NCBI GenBank assembly: GCA_947303905.1
Contig: CAMYZR010000095.1
Coordinates: 1-6,263 of the forward strand
DNA length: 6,263 nucleotides
Source of the DNA: an uncultured Atopobiaceae bacterium
GTDB lineage: Bacteria > Actinomycetota > Coriobacteriia > Coriobacteriales > Atopobiaceae
Direction of reading: 5' to 3'
Numbering within the stretch: the stretch's first letter is position 1; each line of letters begins with the position of its first letter. Below the pieces are notes generated by a model that was given only the letters and a program-made list of their open reading frames with translations, was not told the origin of the DNA and made no database searches. Shown here piece after piece: positions 1 to 6,251 of this stretch. The translations under genes and the position numbers were made by a program.

Positions 1-340
1 TTCCGTCACCAAAGGTGAAGGAGAGGGGCTCGCCGTCAGGAAGCTCGCTGAGCGGCGACCCCATGCCCGTCTTGCTGATGAGCTGATAGAGCTTCTCGAC
101 CTGGTCCATATCACCGGCGCGCGTCTCGCCGTCGATGGTCATCTCGAGCGTGCCGTGCTCGCGTGCGTACATGAGGCTATTGCCGAGGTCTTTGATGAAG
201 CGATGGTAGTTGCCCATGAGGGACAGGGCACAGCCCGCGGGAACCGCGACGGCAATGAGCAGCGAGATCGCGCCGGTCACCGCGACGGCTAGCAGTCCGT
301 CGCGCTTCGAGCGTCTGGGCGTATCGGCTTTTCTCTTCAT
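1..340 (-). CDS. Small membrane-anchored protein of unknown function (partial, 3' end outside window)
   Basis: I do not recognise this protein. The frame is open from an ATG at 340-338 to the left edge, giving 113 codons without a stop. The first 14 residues are very basic (MKRKADTPRRSKRD). They are followed by a hydrophobic stretch at about residues 15-41 (GLLAVAVTGAISLLIAVAVP, then AGCALSLM), which fits an uncleaved signal anchor or a signal peptide. Cys38 is preceded by V-P-A-G, which is a poor lipobox because the -3 residue is proline, so I would not call it a lipoprotein. After the membrane segment comes a soluble, mixed-charge part (for example LEMTIDGETRAGDMDQVEKLY) that should lie outside the cytoplasm. 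The sequence GAGAAAGG, 8 bases before the ATG, is a good ribosome binding site. The gene begins 44 bases after the dipeptidase stop on the same strand, so it is probably the next gene of that transcript. A longer minus-strand frame at 177-458 is a shadow. Confidence 0.72.
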   Translation of the reverse strand, partial: MKRKADTPRRSKRDGLLAVAVTGAISLLIAVAVPAGCALSLMGNYHRFIKDLGNSLMYAREHGTLEMTIDGETRAGDMDQVEKLYQLISKTGMGSPLSELPDGEPLSFTFGDG

Positions 341-384
341 CGGCGTGGCCTTTCTCGGTGTATCGGCATAGCGTGATTGTGCCG

Positions 385-1371
385 CTACGCCGTCTCGTTA
401 CGGACGAAGAAGTCGTGGGCGTTGTCCCAGAACATGCGGTCGGCAAGGTCTTGGCCAAAGCGGTTGGAGATACGCTCGTAGAACGGGGCGACCTTCTCGC
501 AGGCGCTCAGCCAGTCGGGTGTCTCCGAACCGTCGAAGTCGCTGCCCAGGGCGATGGTACGCTCGCCACCCAAGTCGAGGAAGTGCTCCACGTGGGCGGC
601 CAGCTCGTCGAAGGTGACCTCTCCGTCAGCCGGCGCGTCAAAGCCAGTCACGCGGTCGGACAGGAATCCGCGGAAGTAGTTGATGCCCACCACGCCGCCG
701 GCGTCCACGATGGCACGGAACTGGTCGTCGGTGAGGTTGCGCTCGTGTCCGCAGACGTTGCGTGCGTTGGAGTGGCTTGCGGCAAAGGGGCGCCGCGCCG
801 CGCGCGCTACGTCCCAGAAGCTCTCGTCGTTGAGATGACTCACGTCGGCCACGATCCGCCGGTCCTCGAGTGCGCGCAGGGCCTCTCTTCCGTAGCTTGT
901 GAGGCCGCCTTGTGCCTGGCTGCCATGGGCTATGGGGTTGGCGGCGTTCCAGGTGAGTGTCACCATCTTCACGCCGTCGGCGGCCGCCTCGTCGATGAGG
1001 TCGATGCTGTCGAGTGGCAGACCGTTCTCGATGGTGAGCATCGCGGCCACCCTGCCCGCCTCGAGCGCCGCCTCGACCTCGCGTGCGTCACGAACCTGCG
1101 TCACAGGCCCGTCGGGCGAGGTATGGGCAAAGAACCAGTCGCGCGCCCCACGATAGAACTCGTGAGCCGTCTTGCCAAAGGCGGTCAGGTCGTCGGGGAC
1201 CCAGATGGCATAGCACTGGCACCATGGGCAGGGCATGCGATCGGCAGCCAGCTGGATGGAGTTGTGGACCAGGTCTCCGCCGCGTGCGCCTTGCACGTAC
1301 TCGGAAAACGCGCCGTAGTCCGCATAGGCGAGCGAGTCGATGGTGTCGCAGTGCAAGTCGAACACACGCAT
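385..1371 (-). CDS. Membrane dipeptidase-family zinc peptidase (peptidase family M19)
   Basis: This encodes 328 residues, a normal length for bacterial M19 dipeptidases, which hydrolyse dipeptides (often with broad or D-residue tolerance) at a two-zinc site in a TIM-barrel fold. The expected ligands are all visible: H7-x-D9 in the first strand (FDLHCDT), the bridging Glu115 in TIENG, His179 in DVSH, His200 in ASHSN, Arg211 in the ERNL segment, and Asp278 in GSDFDG. The 21-residue spacing between His179 and His200 matches renal dipeptidase as I remember it. There is no signal peptide, so the enzyme is probably cytosolic despite the family name. The start at 1371 is chosen because GGAGG lies 5 bases upstream and because family proteins begin just before the HxD motif; the frame stays open further upstream to 1740 but runs through the divergent gene. 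It is divergent from the HAD phosphatase and likely co-transcribed with the membrane protein downstream. The exact substrate cannot be told from sequence. Confidence 0.93.
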   Translation of the reverse strand: MRVFDLHCDTIDSLAYADYGAFSEYVQGARGGDLVHNSIQLAADRMPCPWCQCYAIWVPDDLTAFGKTAHEFYRGARDWFFAHTSPDGPVTQVRDAREVEAALEAGRVAAMLTIENGLPLDSIDLIDEAAADGVKMVTLTWNAANPIAHGSQAQGGLTSYGREALRALEDRRIVADVSHLNDESFWDVARAARRPFAASHSNARNVCGHERNLTDDQFRAIVDAGGVVGINYFRGFLSDRVTGFDAPADGEVTFDELAAHVEHFLDLGGERTIALGSDFDGSETPDWLSACEKVAPFYERISNRFGQDLADRMFWDNAHDFFVRNETA

Positions 1372-1392
1372 GGAAGCCTCCAGCAAAGCCTT

Positions 1393-1398
1393 TAGAAT
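1393..1398 (+). promoter_or_regulatory. Possible -10 element for the HAD phosphatase gene
   Basis: The hexamer TAGAAT matches the TATAAT consensus at five of six positions and lies about 37 bases before the GTG start, in the 63-base divergent gap (1372-1434). No good -35 box stands 16-18 bases upstream: the best hexamer there is TGGAAG, overlapping the dipeptidase start codon. A TAGGAT on the opposite strand (1417-1412) is an even weaker -10 candidate for the dipeptidase. Both genes must be transcribed from this short gap or from inside each other's 5' end, but the exact promoter is uncertain. Confidence 0.3.
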
Positions 1399-1434
1399 GA
1401 TGGTGCCCTCAATCCTACGCGAAAGGGAGCCCCC

Positions 1435-2262
1435 GTGAGCGCTCATCCCGACATCAAGCTCATCCTGACCGACATCGACGGGACGATACTGCCCTACGGT
1501 CAGCGAATCGTATCGCCACGCGTGATTGCGGCCTTCCATGCGGCCATGGACGCGGGCATCCACGTGGGGCCAGCAAGCGGTCGCGGCATCAGCCACGCGG
1601 TGCCCACCTTCGCGGGTGACGATGCCTGCGTGGCCACGGCTCTGGGCACCAATGGCATGCAGGTGTATCTCGATGGCCAGATGATTCACGAGGAGCATCT
1701 CGACCACGACGCCCTCGAGCACGTGCTTGCGACCATCCACGGCAGGCCGGGCGTGGGAGCCATCGTCTTTGACGGCGGCACGCCGCTGCTGGTAGAGGGC
1801 ACGCGAGAAGACCTAGCGGAGAGCTTCCCGGTGTATGCGGAGCAGGCGGTCGACCACGTGGGGATTCCCGACTTTCCTGTGGTCAAGCTCAACGTGTTCA
1901 ATGCGGGCGGCATCGACCTGACGCGCGAGCTGCTCGACCTGCTCACGGGCGAGGTTACCGAGCTGGACTTCAACCTGCCCATGCCCGGCTTCCTCAACCT
2001 CACGCCCCCGGGCTACAGCAAGGCTTCGGGCATCGAGATCCTGTGCGAGGCCTTGGGCATCGGCATTGACCAGGCGGTGACCTTCGGCGACGGGGGCAAC
2101 GACATCGAGCTGGTGGGTGACATCCCCAATGGCGTGGCTGTGGCAGGTGCGGTGCCTGAGGTCAAGGCGGTCGCTCGCTGGCACATCGGTCGCTGCGAGG
2201 ACGAGGCCGTGGCAAAGGCCATCGAGGCGCTTGCGGCGGGGGAGTGGCCGTTCGAGGCGTAA
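1435..2262 (+). CDS. Cof-type HAD-IIB family phosphatase
   Basis: This encodes 275 residues of a haloacid-dehalogenase-superfamily hydrolase with a C2-type cap, the class that dephosphorylates sugar phosphates, nucleotides or cofactors such as pyridoxal phosphate and FMN. The four HAD motifs are intact: motif I D13-I-D15-G-T (nucleophile and acid/base aspartates), motif II around S48-G-R50, motif III Lys196 in GYSKASGI, and motif IV G-D219-G-G-N222-D223 (magnesium ligands). The cap lies between motifs II and III, about residues 80-190, which is the type IIB arrangement. There is no signal peptide or membrane segment, so it is cytosolic. The GTG start at 1435 is preceded by GAAAGGGAG ending 5 bases upstream and places DIDGT at the usual distance from the N terminus. 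It is divergent from the dipeptidase and stands 412 bases before pheS, outside the T-box operon. The substrate is not predictable because cap residues vary across the family. Confidence 0.92.
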   Translation: MSAHPDIKLILTDIDGTILPYGQRIVSPRVIAAFHAAMDAGIHVGPASGRGISHAVPTFAGDDACVATALGTNGMQVYLDGQMIHEEHLDHDALEHVLATIHGRPGVGAIVFDGGTPLLVEGTREDLAESFPVYAEQAVDHVGIPDFPVVKLNVFNAGGIDLTRELLDLLTGEVTELDFNLPMPGFLNLTPPGYSKASGIEILCEALGIGIDQAVTFGDGGNDIELVGDIPNGVAVAGAVPEVKAVARWHIGRCEDEAVAKAIEALAAGEWPFEA

Positions 2263-2278
2263 CGGGCCTGTGCACCAG

Positions 2279-2330
2279 CTCCAGTTGCCCGTCGCCTACT
2301 TCGGCGATTTCACGAAGCACGGGCTTGGAG
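2279..2330 (+). repeat. Imperfect branched inverted repeat behind the phosphatase gene
   Basis: The outer arms CTCCAG (2279-2284) and TTGGAG (2325-2330) pair, with one G-T wobble. They continue, after a TT bulge, into GCCCGT (2287-2292) against ACGGGC (2319-2324). Inside is a second small hairpin, CGCC (2293-2296) with GGCG (2303-2306) and a TACTTC loop. The structure begins 16 bases after the phosphatase stop codon, so it may protect or end that transcript. No T-run follows, so it is not a standard intrinsic terminator. It could also be a chance fold of GC-rich DNA. Confidence 0.4.
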
Positions 2331-2362
2331 GCAAATTGCCACTCAAACCACATGCCGCTATG

Positions 2363-2371
2363 TGCTACCAT
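2363..2371 (+). promoter_or_regulatory. Probable extended -10 promoter of the pheST operon
   Basis: TG at 2363-2364, one base, then TACCAT at 2366-2371 forms an extended -10 element; the hexamer matches TATAAT at four of six positions, including the key first T, second A, fifth A and last T. Transcription would start at about 2378-2382, exactly where the T-box leader structure begins. There is no good -35 at the matching distance, as expected for an extended -10 promoter. TTGCCA at 2336-2341 is 24 bases upstream of the hexamer, which is too far; it would need TATGTG at 2359-2364 as its partner. The rest of the 2263-2380 gap shows no gene. Confidence 0.5.
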
Positions 2372-2472
2372 GCGTCCCTAGGCGATGACGGAGAGGTCTC
2401 GCACTCGCGTTTGGCACGGACAGAGAGGGCGCCCATCGGTTGAGAGGTGCTCACGGGCCTAGAGAGCGGGAG

Positions 2473-2475
2473 TTC
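2473..2475 (+). promoter_or_regulatory. Phe specifier codon (UUC) of the T-box
   Basis: TTC followed by A lies in the 3' strand of the predicted Stem I internal loop and would pair with the GAA anticodon of tRNA-Phe. The choice rests on three points: the loop is closed by helices on both sides, the triplet position relative to the distal loop fits other T-boxes, and the downstream genes encode phenylalanyl-tRNA synthetase. Confidence 0.88.
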
Positions 2476-2600
2476 ACTCCACCAGCTGCGACCTGAACGC
2501 GCGCACGCGCAAGTAGGCAAGCCGTCAACCCCACGGAACGGGGCACAGGGGCTGTAAGGCCCTAAAGTGGTCGTGCATGAGAGACAACATGCGCGTCAAA

Positions 2601-2630
2601 CAAGGTGGTACCGCGGAGACTCCGTCCTTG
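2601..2630 (+). promoter_or_regulatory. T-box antiterminator
   Basis: The sequence AAGGTGGTACCGCG (2602-2615) is the hallmark T-box motif with one base changed from the common AGGGTGGNACCGCG. CAAGG (2601-2605) pairs perfectly with CCTTG (2626-2630), and CGGA (2614-2617) with TCCG (2621-2624) around a three-base loop. The bulge carries TGGT (2606-2609), which complements the ACCA 3' end of an uncharged tRNA whose discriminator base is A, as in tRNA-Phe. The 3' half of this fold overlaps the 5' arm of the terminator, so the two are mutually exclusive. Confidence 0.93.
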
Positions 2631-2655
2631 TGCTGTTGCACGAGGACGGTTTTTT
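2622..2655 (+). terminator. Intrinsic terminator of the T-box switch
   Basis: A 12-bp stem pairs 2622-2633 with 2638-2649 (one G-T pair, no mismatch) around the tetraloop TGTT, and six T follow at 2650-2655. This is a strong Rho-independent terminator located 19 bases before the pheS start codon. It should form when charged tRNA-Phe is abundant and stop transcription before pheS. Confidence 0.95.
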
Positions 2656-2674
2656 GTTTGAAAGGGGAGCTTGT

Positions 2675-3742
2675 ATGGCACTATCCGACGACCTCAAGGC
2701 CATTGAGGCGCAAGTGACTGAGAGTCTTATCGACGTTCAGGACATGAAGGCACTGGAGGACCTGCGCATCAAGGCACTGGGCAAGAAGGGTCAGCTCACG
2801 GCCCTCATGCGCATGATGGGAAAGATTCCTCCCGAGGAGCGTCCGGCGATGGGCCAGCTGGCCAACACCGTGCGCGCCAACGTGGAGGCCGCCATCAAGC
2901 AGCGCAAGCTCGAGCTTGGCAAGGAGGCCCTGCAGAGGAAGATGGCCTCCGAGGCTGCTGACGTCACGCTGCCTGGCCGCATGCTTCCCAAGGGCACCCA
3001 GCACCTCATCACGCAGATTCGCGAGGAGATCGAGGACATCTTCGCGGGCCTGGGCTACATCGTCGCCGATGGCCCCTACGTGGAGACCACCTGGTACAAC
3101 TTCACCGCACTCAACGCGCCTGCCGATCACCCCAGCCGCTCCGCTCGCGACTCCTTCTACGTGGTCGACAACGCGCCCGAGGGCAAGGAGCCCCTGGTGC
3201 TCGGCGACTCCGACGTGCTGCTGCGCACCCAGACCTCGGGCATGCAGGTGCACTACATGGAGCAGAACAAGCCGCCCATCTACATGATCTGCCCGGGCAC
3301 GGTCTTCCGTCCCGACACCGCCGACGCCAACCACCTGCCGCAGTTCAACCAGGTGGAGGGTCTCGTCGTGGACGAGGGCATCACCTTCGGCGACCTCAAG
3401 GGCACGCTCGACTACTTCACGCGCGAGATCTTCGGCAAGGACCGTGCCACTCGCTATCGCCCGCACTTCTTCCCGTTCACCGAGCCCAGCTGCGAGGTTG
3501 ACGTCTCCTGCGGCGTCTGCCATGGCAAGGGCTGCCGCTTCTGCAAGAACACCGGCTGGCTCGAGATCCTGGGCTGCGGCATGGTCGATCCCAACGTTCT
3601 GGAGAACTGCGGCATCGACTCCGAGAAGTACACCGGCTTCGCCTTCGGCATCGGCGTGGAGCGCGTGGCGGCACTCCGCTACGACCTGCCTGACCTGCGC
3701 ATGCTCATGGAAGGCGACATGCGCTTCCTGCGTCAGTTCTAG
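2675..3742 (+). CDS. pheS: Phenylalanyl-tRNA synthetase alpha subunit
   Basis: This 355-residue class II synthetase subunit activates phenylalanine with ATP and charges tRNA-Phe as part of a cytosolic alpha2-beta2 complex with PheT. Residues 1-95 form the charged helical coiled-coil arm that contacts tRNA (LRIKALGKKGQL near the N terminus). The catalytic core follows from about residue 100. Motif 2 is TVFRPD (209-214), with Arg212 the expected ATP/amino-acid-contacting arginine, followed by the FNQVEG stretch. Motif 3 is GFAFGIGVER (GIGVER at 325-330, ending in Arg330). A four-cysteine knuckle, C279, C282, C287 and C290, precedes GWLEILGCGM; many bacterial PheS proteins have it and it may bind zinc. 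The C terminus MRFLRQF is typical. The ATG at 2675 is chosen because GGGGAG lies 5 bases upstream and family homology starts there. An earlier GTG at 2567 in frame is ignored because it lies within the T-box structure. PheT starts 49 bases downstream. Confidence 0.98.
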   Translation: MALSDDLKAIEAQVTESLIDVQDMKALEDLRIKALGKKGQLTALMRMMGKIPPEERPAMGQLANTVRANVEAAIKQRKLELGKEALQRKMASEAADVTLPGRMLPKGTQHLITQIREEIEDIFAGLGYIVADGPYVETTWYNFTALNAPADHPSRSARDSFYVVDNAPEGKEPLVLGDSDVLLRTQTSGMQVHYMEQNKPPIYMICPGTVFRPDTADANHLPQFNQVEGLVVDEGITFGDLKGTLDYFTREIFGKDRATRYRPHFFPFTEPSCEVDVSCGVCHGKGCRFCKNTGWLEILGCGMVDPNVLENCGIDSEKYTGFAFGIGVERVAALRYDLPDLRMLMEGDMRFLRQF

Positions 3743-3760
3743 GCACTGCCGCATCCCGAT

Positions 3761-3771
3761 CGATTAAATCG
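3761..3771. repeat. Short AT-rich dyad in the pheS-pheT gap
   Basis: CGATTAAATCG is a perfect palindrome of five-base arms around one central A, sitting in the otherwise GC-rich 49-base gap between pheS and pheT and 20 bases before the pheT start. As RNA it could form only a 4-bp hairpin with a three-base loop, which is weak. A role is not established and chance is a fair explanation. Confidence 0.3.
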
Positions 3772-3791
3772 CGTAGAAGAAAGGCAACAAG

Positions 3792-6251
3792 ATGCGCGTC
3801 TCATATGAATGGCTGAAGAGCATGGTGGACGTTCCCGCCGACCCTCAGGACCTGGTGGCCGAGTTCGTCCGCACCGGCACCGAGGTGGAGGCCGTCGAGC
3901 GCATGGGCGCAGACTTCGACCACGTGGTCACCGGCCAGGTGGTTTCCAAGGAGCCGCACCCCGATTCCGACCACATGTGGAAGCTCGCCGTCTCCGTCGG
4001 CGACAAGAACGTCGACAAGGACGGCAACCCCGTCCCGCTGCAGATCGTCTGCGGCGCCCAGAACTTCGAGCAGGGCGACCACATCGTGGTGGCCACGATT
4101 GGTGCGGTGCTGCCGGGAGGCTTTGAGATCAAGAAGAGCAAGCTGCGCGGCGTGGACTCCTATGGCATGTGCTGCTCCGCACGCGAGCTGGGCCTCTCCG
4201 AGGACCACTCGGGCATCATGGTCCTTCCCGCCGACGCCCCTCTGGGCATGGACTTCGCCGAGTACCAGGGGCTTTCCGACACCGTCATCGACTGCGAGAT
4301 GACTCCCAACCGCCCGGACTGCCTGTCGATGACCGGCGTTGCGGTCGAGGTCTCCGCGATGCTCGACGAGGACACCCACATCGAGCTTCCGACCATCCAG
4401 AAGGAGGAGGGCCCCGACGCGAGCGAGCTCGTGGACGTGACCATCGATGACGCAAAGCTCTGCCCGCGCTACACCGCGCGCGTGGTGCGTGGCGTCAAGA
4501 TCGGCCCCAGCCCCGACTGGCTGGCCAACCGCGTCCGCGCCGCCGGTGCCCGCACCATCAACAACGTGGTTGACGTCACCAACTACGTGATGTTCCTCAC
4601 CGGCCAGCCGCTGCACGCCTTTGACCTCGGCAAGCTCAGCGAGCGTGATGGCAAGCGCCACATCGTGGTGCGCGCGGCACGCGACGGCGAGATGCTCACC
4701 ACCCTCGACGGCCAGGAGCGCAAGCTCACGACCGAGAACCTGCTCATCACCGACGACGGTGAGACGCCCGTGGCCCTTGCCGGCGTGATGGGCGGCCTGG
4801 ACTCCGAGATCACCGAGGAGACGGTGGACGTCCTCCTGGAGAGCGCTGCCTTCAACAGCGGCAACATCAGCCGCACCAGTCGCGTGCTCGACCTGATGAG
4901 CGAGGCCTCCATCCGCTACGAGCGCGTGGTCGATGCCAACGGCTGCGTCGACGTGTCGAACATCGCTGCCGCCCTCTTCGAGAGCTGCTGCGGTGCCACC
5001 GTGTGCCCGGGCATCGTGGACTGCTATCCCGCCCCGGTCGAGGCGCCCAAGATGGCCTTCCGTCCCGCCCGCGCCCGTCTCATCGGCGGCGCTCCCATCG
5101 AGGACGACTTCATGGCCGTCCGTCTCGAGCGCCTCGGCTGCACGGTCGAGCGCACGGGCGACGAGAGCTGGACGGTGACCGCCCCCACCAACCGTCCCGA
5201 CCTCACGCGCGAGATCGACCTCATCGAGGAGGTCGTGCGTCTGTATGGCGAGGGTGACATCGAGCCCACGCTGCCCGCGGCCAAGAACCACGCCGGCGGC
5301 CTGACCCCCGAGCAGATGCGCTTGCGCACCATCGGCCAGACCCTGCGTGCCTGCGGCCTGTCCGAGACGAGCACCTACTGCTTCGCCGACCCACGCGACC
5401 TCCAGCGCCTGGGCATGCCCGACGAGGGCAAGGGCGTTCCAGTCAAGATCATCCGCCCGCTGGTTGCCGACCAATCCGAGATGCGCCGCGACCTGCTGCC
5501 CGGCCTGCTCCGCGCAGTGGCCTTCAACAAGGACCATGGTGTGGCCAACGTGCATCTCTACGAGATCGGCCGCGTGCTCTTTGGTCGTGAGAACAAGAGC
5601 CTGCCCAAGGAGCCCACGCTCGTGGCTGGCGTCCTCTCCGGCTCCTGGGACGATGACGCATGGAACTGCAAGTTCGTGAAGCACGACTTCTTCGACGCCA
5701 AGGGCATCGTGGAGGAGCTGCTGCGCACGCTGCGCATCACCAAGGTCAAGTTCAAGCCCGCCGATCCCGAGAAGTACGGCTGGCTGCAGCCCGGCCTTGC
5801 TGCCGAGGTCATCGCCCAGAACCGCACGCTGGGCTGGGTGGGTAACATCCATCCCGCTTCGCTGGAGAACTTCGGTCTCTCCGATGCGGTCATCGCCTTC
5901 GAGCTCTCCGTCGACGCGCTGCAGTCGCTCGCGCAGAAGCAGCTGCCCTACCAGGACGTTCCCACGCTGCCTGGCGTCGACGTAGACCTGGCCATCGTCG
6001 TGGACGAGTCGGTCACCTACGAGATGCTCATCCAGCGCATCACCAGCGCCGGCGGCAAGCTGCTCAAGGACGTTCGCCTGTTTGACGTCTACCGCGACCC
6101 CGTGCGCGTGGGCGTTGGCAAGAAGTCTATGGCCTTCTCGCTTACCTACCGCGCTGACGACCGCACCCTCACCTCCGAGGAGGTCGAGAAGGCGCACCTC
6201 AAGCTCGTGACCAAGGTCATGAAGGCCACGGGTGGCGAGGTCAGGTCGTAA
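3792..6251 (+). CDS. pheT: Phenylalanyl-tRNA synthetase beta subunit
   Basis: This encodes 819 residues, the full length of a bacterial PheT, which binds tRNA-Phe and edits mischarged Tyr-tRNA-Phe. Domains in order are: an EMAPII-like tRNA-binding domain at about 40-155 (VVTGQVVSKEPHPDSDH to KLRGVDSYGMCCSARELGL, with K117); the PNRPDCLS segment at 172-179; the B3/B4 editing domain at about 229-400; the B5 domain at about 420-495 with NRPDLTREIDLIEEVVRLYG (D470, E474, D476, E479, E480, the magnesium-region acids); the degenerate class II-like core at about 500-700; and the C-terminal FDX-ACB anticodon-binding domain at 719-819 (FDVYR at 764-768, GKKSMAFSLTYR from 776). Editing-site candidates are H275 in QPLHAFDL, A330-G331 in ALAGVMGG and E350 in LLESAAF. 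They align with the remembered Thermus residues H261, A314-G315 and E334, so editing is probably intact. AAAGG ends 7 bases before the ATG. It shares the pheS transcript and T-box control. Confidence 0.98.
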   Translation: MRVSYEWLKSMVDVPADPQDLVAEFVRTGTEVEAVERMGADFDHVVTGQVVSKEPHPDSDHMWKLAVSVGDKNVDKDGNPVPLQIVCGAQNFEQGDHIVVATIGAVLPGGFEIKKSKLRGVDSYGMCCSARELGLSEDHSGIMVLPADAPLGMDFAEYQGLSDTVIDCEMTPNRPDCLSMTGVAVEVSAMLDEDTHIELPTIQKEEGPDASELVDVTIDDAKLCPRYTARVVRGVKIGPSPDWLANRVRAAGARTINNVVDVTNYVMFLTGQPLHAFDLGKLSERDGKRHIVVRAARDGEMLTTLDGQERKLTTENLLITDDGETPVALAGVMGGLDSEITEETVDVLLESAAFNSGNISRTSRVLDLMSEASIRYERVVDANGCVDVSNIAAALFESCCGATVCPGIVDCYPAPVEAPKMAFRPARARLIGGAPIEDDFMAVRLERLGCTVERTGDESWTVTAPTNRPDLTREIDLIEEVVRLYGEGDIEPTLPAAKNHAGGLTPEQMRLRTIGQTLRACGLSETSTYCFADPRDLQRLGMPDEGKGVPVKIIRPLVADQSEMRRDLLPGLLRAVAFNKDHGVANVHLYEIGRVLFGRENKSLPKEPTLVAGVLSGSWDDDAWNCKFVKHDFFDAKGIVEELLRTLRITKVKFKPADPEKYGWLQPGLAAEVIAQNRTLGWVGNIHPASLENFGLSDAVIAFELSVDALQSLAQKQLPYQDVPTLPGVDVDLAIVVDESVTYEMLIQRITSAGGKLLKDVRLFDVYRDPVRVGVGKKSMAFSLTYRADDRTLTSEEVEKAHLKLVTKVMKATGGEVRS

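Larger units (their letters stand above)
2381..2656 (+). ncRNA. T-box leader (riboswitch) sensing tRNA-Phe, upstream of pheS
   Basis: This untranslated leader should couple pheST transcription to the charging state of tRNA-Phe. Stem I spans about 2381-2490. GGAG (2390-2393) pairs with CTCC (2477-2480), an internal loop then sets AGGT (2394-2397) opposite TTCA (2473-2476), and CTC (2398-2400) pairs with GAG (2470-2472). The loop exposes the codon TTC at 2473-2475 followed by A, as is usual for T-box specifiers, and TTC is a phenylalanine codon. Further up are an AGAGAG element (2422-2427) and a GGTTGAGAGGTGC distal loop segment (2438-2450), typical of Stem I tops. Small hairpins follow at 2529-2543 and 2548-2563. 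Stem III is 8 bp (2572-2579 with 2588-2595, loop of 8). The antiterminator and terminator complete the switch. Specifier, T-box bulge and downstream genes agree on phenylalanine. The exact 5' end and the Stem II fold are uncertain. Confidence 0.94.

Noticed and set aside
364..384. Small hairpin (CGGCA / TGCCG) between the dipeptidase and the membrane protein gene
   Set aside because: The stem is only 5 bp with an 11-base loop and no T-run, too weak to call a terminator.
358..1395. Plus-strand open frame of 345 codons opposite the dipeptidase
   Set aside because: It has no ribosome binding site or family resemblance, and the minus strand has every M19 metal ligand in place.
2263..2443. Short frames on both strands with protein-like stretches in the gap before pheS
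   Set aside because: Each is only about 35-50 residues of plausible composition, they overlap the phosphatase 3' end or the T-box, and none has a start codon with a ribosome binding site.
2567..2674. N-terminal extension of pheS from an in-frame GTG at 2567
   Set aside because: It would be translated through the T-box antiterminator and terminator, has no homology to PheS N termini, and the ATG at 2675 has a well-placed ribosome binding site.
3509..3541. Four-cysteine zinc-knuckle-like motif in PheS as a possible inserted domain
   Set aside because: The same CxxC...CxxC knuckle before GWLEILG occurs in many bacterial PheS proteins, so it is a family trait and not an unusual insertion.
2681..3754. 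Long minus-strand open frame opposite pheS
   Set aside because: It is a shadow of pheS produced by GC-rich third positions; the plus strand carries clear class II synthetase motifs.
3801..6197. Very long open frame (798 codons) on the minus strand opposite pheT
   Set aside because: Its composition is the mirror of a GC-rich coding frame (rich in A, V, L, G, H, D), it shows no recognisable motif, and pheT in the other direction is unambiguous with intact domains throughout.
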